The position numbers were made by a program, and so were the translations under genes. Below are positions 34,254 through 42,900 of a stretch of DNA of 64,000 nucleotides, in pieces. The stretch is from assembly GCA_021775595.1 (NCBI GenBank), contig JAJFHN010000098.1, positions 1 to 64,000 of the forward strand, read 5' to 3'. Numbering within the stretch: position 1 is the stretch's first letter; the number at the start of each line of letters is the position of its first letter. The DNA is from Hyphomicrobiales bacterium. Lineage in GTDB: Bacteria; Pseudomonadota; Alphaproteobacteria; Rhizobiales; Methyloligellaceae. A model generated the notes under the pieces. That model was not told the origin of the DNA. It ran no database searches and saw only the letters and a list, made by a program, of their open reading frames with translations.

Positions 34254-35999
34254 TCAAGCCGATGAGGATTTTATGCCGGGTCTGGCCAAGGCAATGGCGC
34301 GGTGCATGAGAATGATCGGCGCCAGGCCAATGACGACGATGGTGAGGGCTGCCAGTGCTGCCTCCTCGAACTGATCGAGGCTCGCCAGCGTGTAGACATG
34401 GGTCGCCAGCGTGTCGAAATTGAAAGGCCGCAGCAACAGCGAAGCCGGTAATTCCTTCATCGAATCCACGAACACAAGTAACGCTGCCGCGCCAATGGCC
34501 GGCGCCAGGATGGGCAGGTGCACGCGAAACAGCGTTCCGCCCAACCCAACGCCCAATGTGCGAGAGGCGGCGTCCAGGTTGCGCGAAGTCTTTTTGAAGC
34601 TGGCATCGATTGGCCCTAACGATACGGCCATGAAGCGGGCGGTATAGGCGAAGATCAGGGCAAAGACCGACCCCGACAGCAGCAACCCGGTGGAGATGCC
34701 GAGTGACGAGCGCAGAAACGCATCGACGGCGTTGTCGAAGGCAGCCAGCGGCACCAGGATGCCGATCGCCAGAACGGTGCCTGGAACGGCGTAACCGACC
34801 GCGGCGAGTCCGGTGGCGCCATGAACCAGCTTGGAGCGCGTTGCGCGCCGCGCATAGGCAAGCACGATGGCCAGGGTGACGGCTAGGCACGCTGCCCCCA
34901 CTGCCAGAAGTAGGCTGTGGCCGGCGTTGCGCCAAAAGGCGCCTGCAAGGGCGCTTTCATAGTTTTCCAAGGCCGAGCCGACGAGCACGCTGATCGGCAG
35001 CGCAAATCCGATCACAACGGGCGCAGCACAGGCGATCAGCGCCGCAACGCCCGACCAGCCCGCGAGGCGTTCTTCGGGCAAATGCCGGTATTTGCCGGTT
35101 GTGTGGTGAAAGCGTTGACGCGACCGGGCTGTGCGCTCTGCCCAAAGCAGACACATAACGAACAGCAGCATGACGCAGGCGATCTGGGCAGCGCCCGCGA
35201 GGCTGCCCCGATCAAGCCATGTCGTGTAGACGCTGACGGTCAGAGTGTTGACGCCGAGAAATTCGACGGCACCGATGTCGTTCAGACACTCCATCAGCGC
35301 CAAGGACATGCCGGCGACCAGGGCCGGGCGCGCTAGCGGCAGGGCCACTTCCCACAGGCAGCCCCAGGCGCTGCGACCCAGCGTGCGGCTGACCTCCAGC
35401 ACGCAGACCGACTGCTGCAGGAAGCTCGCGCGCGCCGTGAGGTAGACATAGGGGTAGAGCACGAAACTCATGACCAGAATGGCGCCCCAAAGAGACCGGA
35501 TGTCCGGGAACCAATATTGCCTCGCGTTTTGCCAGCCAAACAGGTCCCGCAGACCGGTTTGAATGCTGCCGGCGTAATCAAAGAGTTCGAGATAACAAAA
35601 GGCGATGATGTATGTCGGCACCGCCAGCGGCAACAGCAGCATCCATTCGAGCCAACCGCTCAGCGGAAAGCGGTACATGGTCACGAGCCACGCGGTGCCG
35701 GCGCCGATAACAAGCGTGATCGCCCCGACGCCCGCCATCAGCAGCAGAGTGCGGGCGACGGCGCTGGGCAGAACGGTCTCGATGAGATGGGGCCATGTAT
35801 CGCCGCTGGACTCAAGAGCCAGGATGGCGATCGCAATGAGCGGCGCGCTGAGCAGGGCTGAAATGGCAAGCGCGCCGAGCGACCAACCCAAATTGCCCGC
35901 GCTCGAAATCCGGTTGACCAGAGATCGCCATGTCACCGGATGGACCGCGTACGCGCCATTGCCCGGCGGAGAGCTCAGGTCATTGGGCGTGGATGTCAT
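34254..35999 (-). CDS. Ferric iron ABC transporter permease (FbpB type)
   Basis: A 581-residue double-domain permease with about 12 hydrophobic segments. Each half carries an EAA-type coupling loop for the ATPase (EVSRTLGRSAWGCLWEVALPLARPALVAG and DAASRTLGVGLGGTLFRVHLPILAPAIGAA). This duplicated architecture is that of FbpB/SfuB/AfuB iron importers. It starts 21 bp after the binding-protein stop. No ATPase gene (fbpC) follows; the next gene is bacterioferritin on the other strand, so the energising subunit must be encoded elsewhere. Confidence 0.9.
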   Translation of the reverse strand: MTSTPNDLSSPPGNGAYAVHPVTWRSLVNRISSAGNLGWSLGALAISALLSAPLIAIAILALESSGDTWPHLIETVLPSAVARTLLLMAGVGAITLVIGAGTAWLVTMYRFPLSGWLEWMLLLPLAVPTYIIAFCYLELFDYAGSIQTGLRDLFGWQNARQYWFPDIRSLWGAILVMSFVLYPYVYLTARASFLQQSVCVLEVSRTLGRSAWGCLWEVALPLARPALVAGMSLALMECLNDIGAVEFLGVNTLTVSVYTTWLDRGSLAGAAQIACVMLLFVMCLLWAERTARSRQRFHHTTGKYRHLPEERLAGWSGVAALIACAAPVVIGFALPISVLVGSALENYESALAGAFWRNAGHSLLLAVGAACLAVTLAIVLAYARRATRSKLVHGATGLAAVGYAVPGTVLAIGILVPLAAFDNAVDAFLRSSLGISTGLLLSGSVFALIFAYTARFMAVSLGPIDASFKKTSRNLDAASRTLGVGLGGTLFRVHLPILAPAIGAAALLVFVDSMKELPASLLLRPFNFDTLATHVYTLASLDQFEEAALAALTIVVIGLAPIILMHRAIALARPGIKSSSA

Positions 36000-36020
36000 G
36001 ACTGCGACCGGAGTGAGCGC

Positions 36021-37106
36021 TTATGAGCTGGGGCCGTCGTCGAAGGCGACCTTATCGACGAGCTCGCTGGCGCGTTTGCGGTTTGCCGCTACGTCTTGCA
36101 GCGCGACTTCGTCGGCTTTGAAGTTGCCCCAAGATTGAACCATGGTTGACCAGGGCACGCCGTCCTTGACCGGGTATTCATGATTGATCTCGGCATAAAT
36201 TCGCTGCGCCTCGTCGGAGGAAAGATACTCCATCAGGGCAAGCGCCGCGGCTTTATTGGGCGCATTCTTGGCAAGCGACATGCCGGAGATATTGACATGG
36301 GTGCCGCGGCCGTCGGTGTTGGGGAACAGCATTTTGACCGACTCGGCCCACCCCTTTTGCTCGGGATTTTTCTCGTTCAGCATCATCTGGGCCATGTAGT
36401 AGGTGTTGCCGACCGCGATGTCGCATTCGCCTGCAAACACGCCTTTGACCTGGGCGCGGTCGTTGCCCCCGGGCTTGCGCGCCAAATTGGCTTTCAATCC
36501 CTGCAACCACTGCTCGGTTTTCGCTTCGCCCAAATGGGACGCCATGGCGGCGATCAGCGCGACGTTATAGACGTGGTGGCCAGAGCGGATACAGATTCTG
36601 CCGCGCCATTTGGGATCGGCGAGCTCTTCATAGGTAATGGCGTCTTGGGCGACGCGCGCCTTGGATGCATAGACGACGCGCCCGCGCCGTGTCAGCGCGA
36701 ACCAGTTGCCGTTGGGATCACGGTAGCGGGCGGGGATGTTCTGATTGATCGTCTCCGAAACGATGGGTTGGGTCACACCCTTTTGCGCCGCTGCCGTCAG
36801 TTCGCCGACGCCTGTGGTGAGCAACAGATCAGCGGGACTGTTGGCGCCCTCGGCTGCGATGCGTTCGATCAGGCCCTTCTTGGCGAAAATGACGTTGGAT
36901 TTGATGCCCGTTTTCTTTTCGAAGGCTTCGAGCAAGGGCGCGATCAAATAGGGCTGGCGGTAGGAGTAAATGTTGACTTCGCCGCCGGATACAGGCGGCG
37001 CCGCCGATTGCTCGGCGTGGCTGCTCGATGTCGCAGTCAGCAAGACCAGCGCCAAGGCGAACAGCATTTTCAACGGCGTCAAATGGCGTGAATGTGTGGC
37101 GGGCAT
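36021..37106 (-). CDS. Ferric iron ABC transporter substrate-binding protein (FbpA/FutA type)
   Basis: A 361-residue periplasmic protein: a signal peptide (LKMLFALALVLLTATSSSHA), then VNIYSYRQPYLIAPLLEAFEKKTGIKSNVIFAKKGLIERIAAEG, the FbpA/FutA opening. The paired Tyr residues of YGNTYYM-type iron sites appear in CDIAVGNTYYMAQMM. It binds Fe(III) in the periplasm and hands it to the permease encoded 21 bp downstream. AAGGAGCG precedes the ATG. An Irr-type box and a promoter with a perfect TTGACA sit upstream, indicating control by iron. Confidence 0.92.
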   Translation of the reverse strand: MPATHSRHLTPLKMLFALALVLLTATSSSHAEQSAAPPVSGGEVNIYSYRQPYLIAPLLEAFEKKTGIKSNVIFAKKGLIERIAAEGANSPADLLLTTGVGELTAAAQKGVTQPIVSETINQNIPARYRDPNGNWFALTRRGRVVYASKARVAQDAITYEELADPKWRGRICIRSGHHVYNVALIAAMASHLGEAKTEQWLQGLKANLARKPGGNDRAQVKGVFAGECDIAVGNTYYMAQMMLNEKNPEQKGWAESVKMLFPNTDGRGTHVNISGMSLAKNAPNKAAALALMEYLSSDEAQRIYAEINHEYPVKDGVPWSTMVQSWGNFKADEVALQDVAANRKRASELVDKVAFDDGPSS

Positions 37107-37193
37107 GGAACGCTCCTTATTGTGTCTCGCTCTGGTCCCGTCTTGGGGACCGGCGACACCGGCCGGACACGGCGCGGCAATGCCTCGCGGCGG

Positions 37194-37252
37194 GATAAAG
37201 CGCAGACGGCATGATGTGTCAATAATAATCGCGTGTTTAAAACGGTTCTAAA
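37194..37252 (-). promoter_or_regulatory. Irr-type iron control element and promoter of the iron transport genes
   Basis: TTTAAAACGGTTCTAAA (37236-37252) is a 17-bp palindrome with one mismatch, matching the iron control element bound by Irr (TTTAGAA..TTCTAAA). On the minus strand a perfect -35 TTGACA (37222-37217) follows 14 bp later, with a weaker -10 (TTTATC, 37199-37194) at 17-bp spacing. A site upstream of -35 is the position expected when Irr activates uptake genes under iron limitation. Confidence 0.65.
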
Positions 37253-37428
37253 CTAGCATTATATTTTTATAATTATTCTAAAAGAAAATATATTCTATAC
37301 TACACTAAGTAATTATACAGATATATTTTCGAATATATTGCGTTTGTTGGGCGAATGCCGGGGCAGAATTGCCAATATCGCATCGGTCTGCCGGGACAGC
37401 CTCCGACAAATGGCATTGTCGGACCGGA
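37253..37428. other. AT-rich spacer between the iron operon promoter and the kinase gene
   Basis: Bases 37253-37345 are strikingly AT-rich for this genome, with runs such as TATATTTTTATAATTATTC. It lies upstream of the Irr-type box and downstream of the kinase stop. It may be an UP-element, a binding site for nucleoid proteins, or simply a relaxed spacer. I see no gene in it. Confidence 0.6.
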
Positions 37429-38799
37429 TTAGGATTTGATCACGCGCTCGGAGGGAAATCGGATGTCGATGCTTGTGCCCACGCGCCGTGCGCTCTCGAT
37501 GTGAATCTGCGCGCGGTTGGCTTCGGCAAGCGCTTTGGAGAGCGGAAGACCGAGACCGGTACCAGCTTGCTGTCGCGGTGCGGTGTCGAGCTGGCGAAAC
37601 GGCTTCATGGCCAGAGCGATATCGTCTTCAGTCATGCCGACGCCGGTGTCGCGCACGCGCAGCAGCACCGAGCCGTTTTCCTCGCGCGACGATGAGATGA
37701 TCACTTGGCCACCGGCGTGTGTGAATTTAACTGCGTTGGTCAGCAGGTTGAGTAAAATTTGTTTGAGGCTGCGGCGGTCGGCGAGAACACCGGGTAAGGC
37801 GTCGTCGAGGTCGACGCGCAGCACGACTCTGTCCTGGCGCGCCTGGGTCTCGATCAGATGCACGCAGTCTTCGATCACATCGTTTGCGTCGACGGCTGTG
37901 AAATTCAGTTCGAAATTGCCGGACTGAATTTTGGAAAGATCGAGCAAGTCATTGATGATGCCGAGCGCGTAATTCCCGCTCTCGACGATATCGCCGGCAT
38001 AACCCAGGTATTTGACATTGCCGAGGGGGCCGAAGCGCTCGTCCTTCATCAACTCGGCAAAACCAATGATCGAATTCAGCGGTGTCCTGACTTCGTGACT
38101 CACCTTGGCGAGCAGCTCAATCGTGCCGCTGTCGTCTGTTTGCGGCGCTTGGGGGGCTGGTTTTGCATCGATTGGCACCGGCTTGGGAGCTGCTGGTTGC
38201 TCTTGTGGTTCCAGAGCCGCCGGCGCGATGGGCGCGGCGCCGGGCTCGGCCGGATGAAGCACCAAAAGGTCGATGCCGACCGGCTCGGGGAAACGATGAA
38301 TGATGGCGGGAACGGTGATCTTGCGGCCGCTTTTGGTGCGCGCTTCGAGCGTGCGTTTGATGCTGGTGGCCTCAGGCTCAGCTTGGTCCTTTGAGAGCGC
38401 GTCGGGATCGGCAAAGAAATCATGGCTGACGCCGGAAAAAATGCGCACAAGGCCGCCATCTTCCAGCAGCTCGGCGCAGGACGAGAAGCCGAATGCCATA
38501 GCGAAGCTCTCGTTGGCGCGAAGCAATTTGCCGTGATTGACGATTGCCAGCGCGGCGGGAATGCTCTCAAACAGCAGTCCCAGCAACGATCCATCCAGCG
38601 TTTCGCCGGTCTCTATCTGCTCGTGCTTTGAGGATTGGGCGGCCGAACCGCCATTTTCGCTCGAAACGGTGGCGCCTGGCCCGCTGCCCTTGTCGGCATC
38701 TGCCGGGGCCGCCGCATTTGGCCCGTCTTCGCCATTTTTCTCGGCGATCAGTCGCGCGATCTCCTTCAGCGCAGCTTGATCATTGGGAGTATGGGCCAA
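37429..38799 (-). CDS. Soluble PAS-domain histidine kinase (PleC/PdhS-like)
   Basis: About 456 residues from a TTG start (38799) preceded by AAAGGA at good spacing; ATG 38850 is the alternative. A PAS domain (LLFESIPAALAIVNHGKLLRANESFAMAFGF) is followed by a Pro/Ala linker. HisKA has H235 in LAKVSHEVRTPLNSIIGFAELMKDERFGPLGNVKYLGYAGDIVESG. HATPase_c has N, G1 and G2 boxes (LLNLLTNAVKFTHAG, VRDTGVGM, GTGLGLPLSKAL). The HisKA sequence is of the PleC/DivJ/PdhS type that talks to DivK in alphaproteobacterial cell-cycle control. There is no transmembrane segment and no adjacent response regulator. The signal is unknown. Confidence 0.82.
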   Translation of the reverse strand: MAHTPNDQAALKEIARLIAEKNGEDGPNAAAPADADKGSGPGATVSSENGGSAAQSSKHEQIETGETLDGSLLGLLFESIPAALAIVNHGKLLRANESFAMAFGFSSCAELLEDGGLVRIFSGVSHDFFADPDALSKDQAEPEATSIKRTLEARTKSGRKITVPAIIHRFPEPVGIDLLVLHPAEPGAAPIAPAALEPQEQPAAPKPVPIDAKPAPQAPQTDDSGTIELLAKVSHEVRTPLNSIIGFAELMKDERFGPLGNVKYLGYAGDIVESGNYALGIINDLLDLSKIQSGNFELNFTAVDANDVIEDCVHLIETQARQDRVVLRVDLDDALPGVLADRRSLKQILLNLLTNAVKFTHAGGQVIISSSREENGSVLLRVRDTGVGMTEDDIALAMKPFRQLDTAPRQQAGTGLGLPLSKALAEANRAQIHIESARRVGTSIDIRFPSERVIKS

Positions 38800-38897
38800 T
38801 ACGGACGATCCTTTTACTGCACAACAACTGGGCGGAACGCCTTGGTCCATAGCGCGAATTCCGTAACCCGTCCACACGGTGGCGCGCACACAATAAT

Positions 38898-38947
38898 TTG
38901 TGCATCGCAATATAAATATTGCAATGCAACAATATCGGCACTAAATT
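38898..38947 (+). promoter_or_regulatory. Phasin promoter overlapped by a PhaR-like palindrome
   Basis: An extended inverted repeat (38902-38927) is centred on GCAATATAAATATTGC, with outer GCAT/ATGC arms, and each half contains a TGC-N3-GCA element. PhaR, the polyhydroxyalkanoate-sensing repressor of alphaproteobacteria, binds TGC/GCA-rich sites of this sort. The right half overlaps a -35 (TTGCAA, 38919-38924), followed after 17 bp by TAAATT (38942-38947). Repression of the phasin gene until granules titrate PhaR is the natural reading. Confidence 0.55.
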
Positions 38948-39027
38948 GGTGACCAACGCGGAGTCGTCGAGGTGTTGAGGCTTGGAGCCGATGCTGCCGG
39001 GCGCAAACAGCTGAAAGGTTGAACGAC

Positions 39028-39552
39028 ATGTCAGAGATCTACAACGTGACGCCGATGCGGCCCAATGGCGCGGACAACCGTGCGGACAACAGTGCGAGCG
39101 AAGATGTGGCGAGCCATGCCGTAAACGAGAGCGCCGAAGACACCGTCGGTGCGGTGGCGCCATCCGTGCGCGCGCTGGCCGAGACGATGATCGCCCAATA
39201 TCGCGATGCATATGAGCGGGGACGTGAATCGATGGACGAAGCCGTCAGCATGGTCGAGGTCACGATCGAGCGCGGCGGCGAGGGGGCTATTGCCCTCAAT
39301 CGCAAGGTGATCGATATCGCCCAGGACAATCTCAATTCAAGCTTGGACCTCGCCAAGCAATTGGCCGGCGCCGACAGCTTGAACACCGCCATGGAACTCA
39401 ACGTCGCCTTTATGCGCAAGCAGTTCGAGACGTTCACTGCACAGGCCCAAGAGGTGCGTGAACTCACCACGCAAGTCGCCAACAACACAAGCGCGCCCGC
39501 CAAAGCCCATGTCAGTCATTCGATCCAGGCGCTGAACAAGACGAACCATTGA
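39028..39552 (+). CDS. Phasin-family protein
   Basis: A 174-residue protein: about 45 disordered polar residues, then the phasin_2 helical core (VRALAETMIAQYRDAYERGRESMDEAVSMVEVTIERGGEGAIALNRKVIDIAQDNLNSSLDLAKQLAGADSLNTAMELNVAFMRKQFETFTAQAQEVRELTTQVA). The hydrophobic-charged alternation and the ELNVAFMRKQFETF segment are typical of granule-associated phasins. ATG 39028 has GAAAGG nine bases upstream. A PhaR-like operator overlaps its promoter and a strong terminator follows, so it is a single-gene unit linked to PHB storage. Confidence 0.88.
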   Translation: MSEIYNVTPMRPNGADNRADNSASEDVASHAVNESAEDTVGAVAPSVRALAETMIAQYRDAYERGRESMDEAVSMVEVTIERGGEGAIALNRKVIDIAQDNLNSSLDLAKQLAGADSLNTAMELNVAFMRKQFETFTAQAQEVRELTTQVANNTSAPAKAHVSHSIQALNKTNH

Positions 39553-39659
39553 GTTCATCGAAGTTCGCCAATCGGAGTTGATTGGCGCTGTAGCGTAAGA
39601 TCAGTTGCGTTCTGCGTGTGGTGCCCCCCGCGTAACATGGCGCGCCAAGATTTGAGTCG

Positions 39660-39695
39660 AAGGCCCGGAGCGCATAGCGTGCTCCGGGCCTTTGT
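39660..39695 (+). terminator. Rho-independent terminator after the phasin gene
   Basis: A perfect 12-bp stem (AAGGCCCGGAGC at 39660-39671 with GCTCCGGGCCTT at 39681-39692) around a 9-base loop, followed by a short T tract (TTGT). It lies about 110 bp after the phasin stop. Confidence 0.85.
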
Positions 39696-39808
39696 ATCTC
39701 GAGGTCGGCCAACGACGGCGGCGCTTGATCTTGGTGTGTTGCAACATGCCTGCGTAGCGCCTAATTTGACGCCCGATTGCGGCCGCCGACAAAGCACTCC
39801 GTGCCTGT

Positions 39809-39885
39809 GCCGCTGTAGCTCAGTTGGTTAGAGCGCTAGATTGTGGATCTAGAGGTCCCTGGTTCGATTCCAGGCAGCGGTACCA
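39809..39885 (+). tRNA. tRNA-His (GTG anticodon)
   Basis: 77 bases with a full cloverleaf: acceptor stem GCCGCTG paired with CAGCGGT, D-arm GCTC...GAGC, anticodon stem CTAGA/TCTAG around TTGTGGA (anticodon GTG), T-arm CCTGG-TTCGATT-CCAGG, and an encoded CCA. The base before G1 is T, and the discriminator is A73, so the G-1:C73 pair that identifies tRNA-His in most bacteria is missing. This is the form described for most alphaproteobacteria, which have a divergent histidyl-tRNA synthetase. Confidence 0.97.
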
Positions 39886-39945
39886 TTCCCAATTCATTGG
39901 TTTGAACAGAAGAACGGGCGGATCGCTGCGACGGCCTGCGGATGG

Positions 39946-42900
39946 CTAGGCAACCTGTTTGGCCCGCTTTGCTCGGCGTTCGAGGAAGCGCGCTATGTGC
40001 GAAGCGGGTTTGGGTGGGCTGAACAGAAAGCCCTGAGCTTCCGTGCAACCTTTTTTTCGAACGATCTCCAGCTGCGCCCGGGTCTCTACGCCCTCGGCAA
40101 CTGTAGCCACCGAGAGCGAGGAGGCGAAGCCCACGATCGTCTGCACGATATCGAAACTCTCCTCGGAGTCGGAAAGGTTGCTGATGAATGACCGATCGAT
40201 CTTGATCTTGTCGAACGGAAAACTGCTCAGATAACTCAGCGAAGAATATCCGGTTCCAAAATCATCAAGCGAGATGTGAACACCGAGATCGCGCAATTGA
40301 TGCAGCGTGTCCAAGGTCGCTTTATCGTCCTGCAGCAACACAGATTCGGTGATCTCGAGTTCGAGCCGACCGGCCGGCAGGCCCGTTGTGGCCAATGCGT
40401 TGACGACCGCTGAAATCAGACCGCCGCCCTTGAACTGGGCGGGCGATGCGTTGACTGCGACTTTTATGTCATCGGACCAGGTGCTGGCCTCGGCGCAGGC
40501 CTGGCGCAACACCCATTCACCCAATTGGCTGATGAAGCCGATCCGCTCGGCGATCGGGATAAACTCAGCCGGCGAAACCAATCCGCGCTGGGGGTGGTGC
40601 CAGCGCAACAGCGCTTCGAAGCTGCTCACCTCGATCTTTTCGAGATTGATGATCGGCTGATAGTAGACCTCGAGTTCGCCGTTGGCGAGGGCCTTTCTCA
40701 GATCGAGACCCAGCGTGCGGCGGTCCTTGATGCTGGTTTCCATCTCTTGGTCAAACAGCCGGTATGACCCGCGACCGACGCTCTTGGCACGATAAAGCGC
40801 CATGTCGGAGCGATTGAGCAGAAGGTCTGTCTCGCTGCCGTCCGATGGAGCGATGGCGATGCCAATACTCGTGCCAACGATGATCTGGTGATCCTTCAGG
40901 TTGTAAGGCGACCCGATCTCGTAGCAGATGCGCTCCGCCAAGCTCATGGCGTCCTGAGGCATGTATTTGGAATTCTGGATGATCGCGAATTCATCGCCGC
41001 CCAGGCGTGCGACCATATCGCTTTCCCTGACGCAGGAGCGCAGCCGCTCGCCGACCTGCTTCAGCAACTCGTCTCCGACAGGGTGCCCAAGCGTATCATT
41101 CACGCCCTTAAGTCCGTCCAGGTCGAGACAAAGCAGAGCAAAACCTTCGCCATTCTTGGCGCGCTCGAGCAAAGTTTTCATGCGTTCGCGCAACATCACG
41201 CGGTTGGGCAAGCCGGTCAGATGATCGTGGTGGGCGAGGTAAGCAATACGCTCCTCGACACGCCGCTGCTCAGTGACATCTTCATGGGTAACCAGCCAGC
41301 CGCCGCTGGCGATCGGATGACGTAAAATCCGCATCGTCCGTTCATCGCTCAGCTCATGAAATTGTGTGGCCGGTTCGGCTTTATCGAAATTCGACCAGTC
41401 GACCAGGTCTTCAACGTAGCGTTCGGGATCGTCGCCGGCATAGATGCCGTTGGCCACGCGATTTTCAAGAATTGCGCGCAGTGGTGTTCCACTTTCGGTG
41501 AGTTCTTTCGGCAGGTCGTACAATTGGGCAAAGCGCTTATTGCAGACGATCAAGCGTTGCTCGCCATCGAACATGACGAGACCCTGGGACATGTTGTCGA
41601 GCGCGGCATTGAAGCGTTCGTTCTGTTGTTCGAGGATTTTTTGCGTCTTGAGCAGGTCGGAGATATCGCGCGCGATACCGACGAAGGCGCGTTGCTTGCC
41701 GCGCCGCACCTCGCCAATGGCCAGTTCTAAGGGGAACTCGCTGCCGTCTTTGCGAAGCCCTTTGACGTGGCGCGGGCCGACGCCGAGCATCTTTGGGTTT
41801 CCGGTTTCCAAATAGGTCCGGATGTATCCGTCATGGCCCGATTTGTGCGGTTCTGGCATCAGCAGATTGACGTTGCGGCCGATGGCCTCGGCCGCAACGT
41901 AGCCGAATGTTTTCTCGGCCGATGGGTTGAATGTCTCGATGATCCCGTGTTGATCGATGGCAATCACCGCTTCGGGTACGTTTCGAACAATTTGGTCGAG
42001 CTGTTCGCGCTGCTCTTGGGCCAGCGCTTCGGCCTTCTTGCGGTCGGTGATATCGACGGAAATCGATCCGACGGCATCGATCGTTCCCTCGGGCGTTGAT
42101 ATGGGAAATTTCAAAACCAGCCAGTCGAGAACGTCACCGCTCGGTGAGCTGATCCGGAGCTCCTTCTCGACGACCGCGCCCTGCTCCATCACCTGGTTCT
42201 CCATGGCGCGCAACTCCGCGGTCGCGGCGTCATCTTCGATCAAGTCGAAAACGTACTTATTTTCGAATTCATCGGGAGAGCGGCTCCACCATTTGGCGAA
42301 ACTATCGTTGACCAGAAGATACTTACCCTCGGCGCTCTTCAGGGTCAGATGAAACGGCGTGTTGTCGATGATTGCCTGCAGCAAGGTCTGGTTCTTGAGC
42401 AGGCCTTGCTCGGCTGCCTCTAGGCGGTTGCGCTCGCTGACATCAAACGAGACCGTTCCGATGGCCTCGACGGAGCCATCGGGCGCCGCGACGGGAAATT
42501 TGATCAATAGCCAGTCGCCGTGCTTGCCGTCTCGTCCCCGGTCGTGGACCAATTTTTCAACGACCTCACCGGTCTCAATGACCCGCTGTTCGCTCTCCCG
42601 CAGCAATTCCAATTCCTCGGGATTGTCCAACAGATCGTCGGCCGTCTTGCCGATGCATTCTCCGCTCTCCAGTCCCCACCAATCCGCAAAGCGCTGATTG
42701 ACCAGCCGGTAACGGCCATTGAGGTCCTTCAGATGCAAATGAACGGGCGTGTTGTCGAGAATGGCCTGAAGCAGTGCTTGGTTTTTATGCAGAGCATCTT
42801 GGGCGCCTTTGAGCTCGGTCACGTCCTCCAGGACATAGACAAGGCCCCGAACACCGCCAGTACGTTTGTGCTGTGGGGAGACGGAAAGCCTGACATGGAT

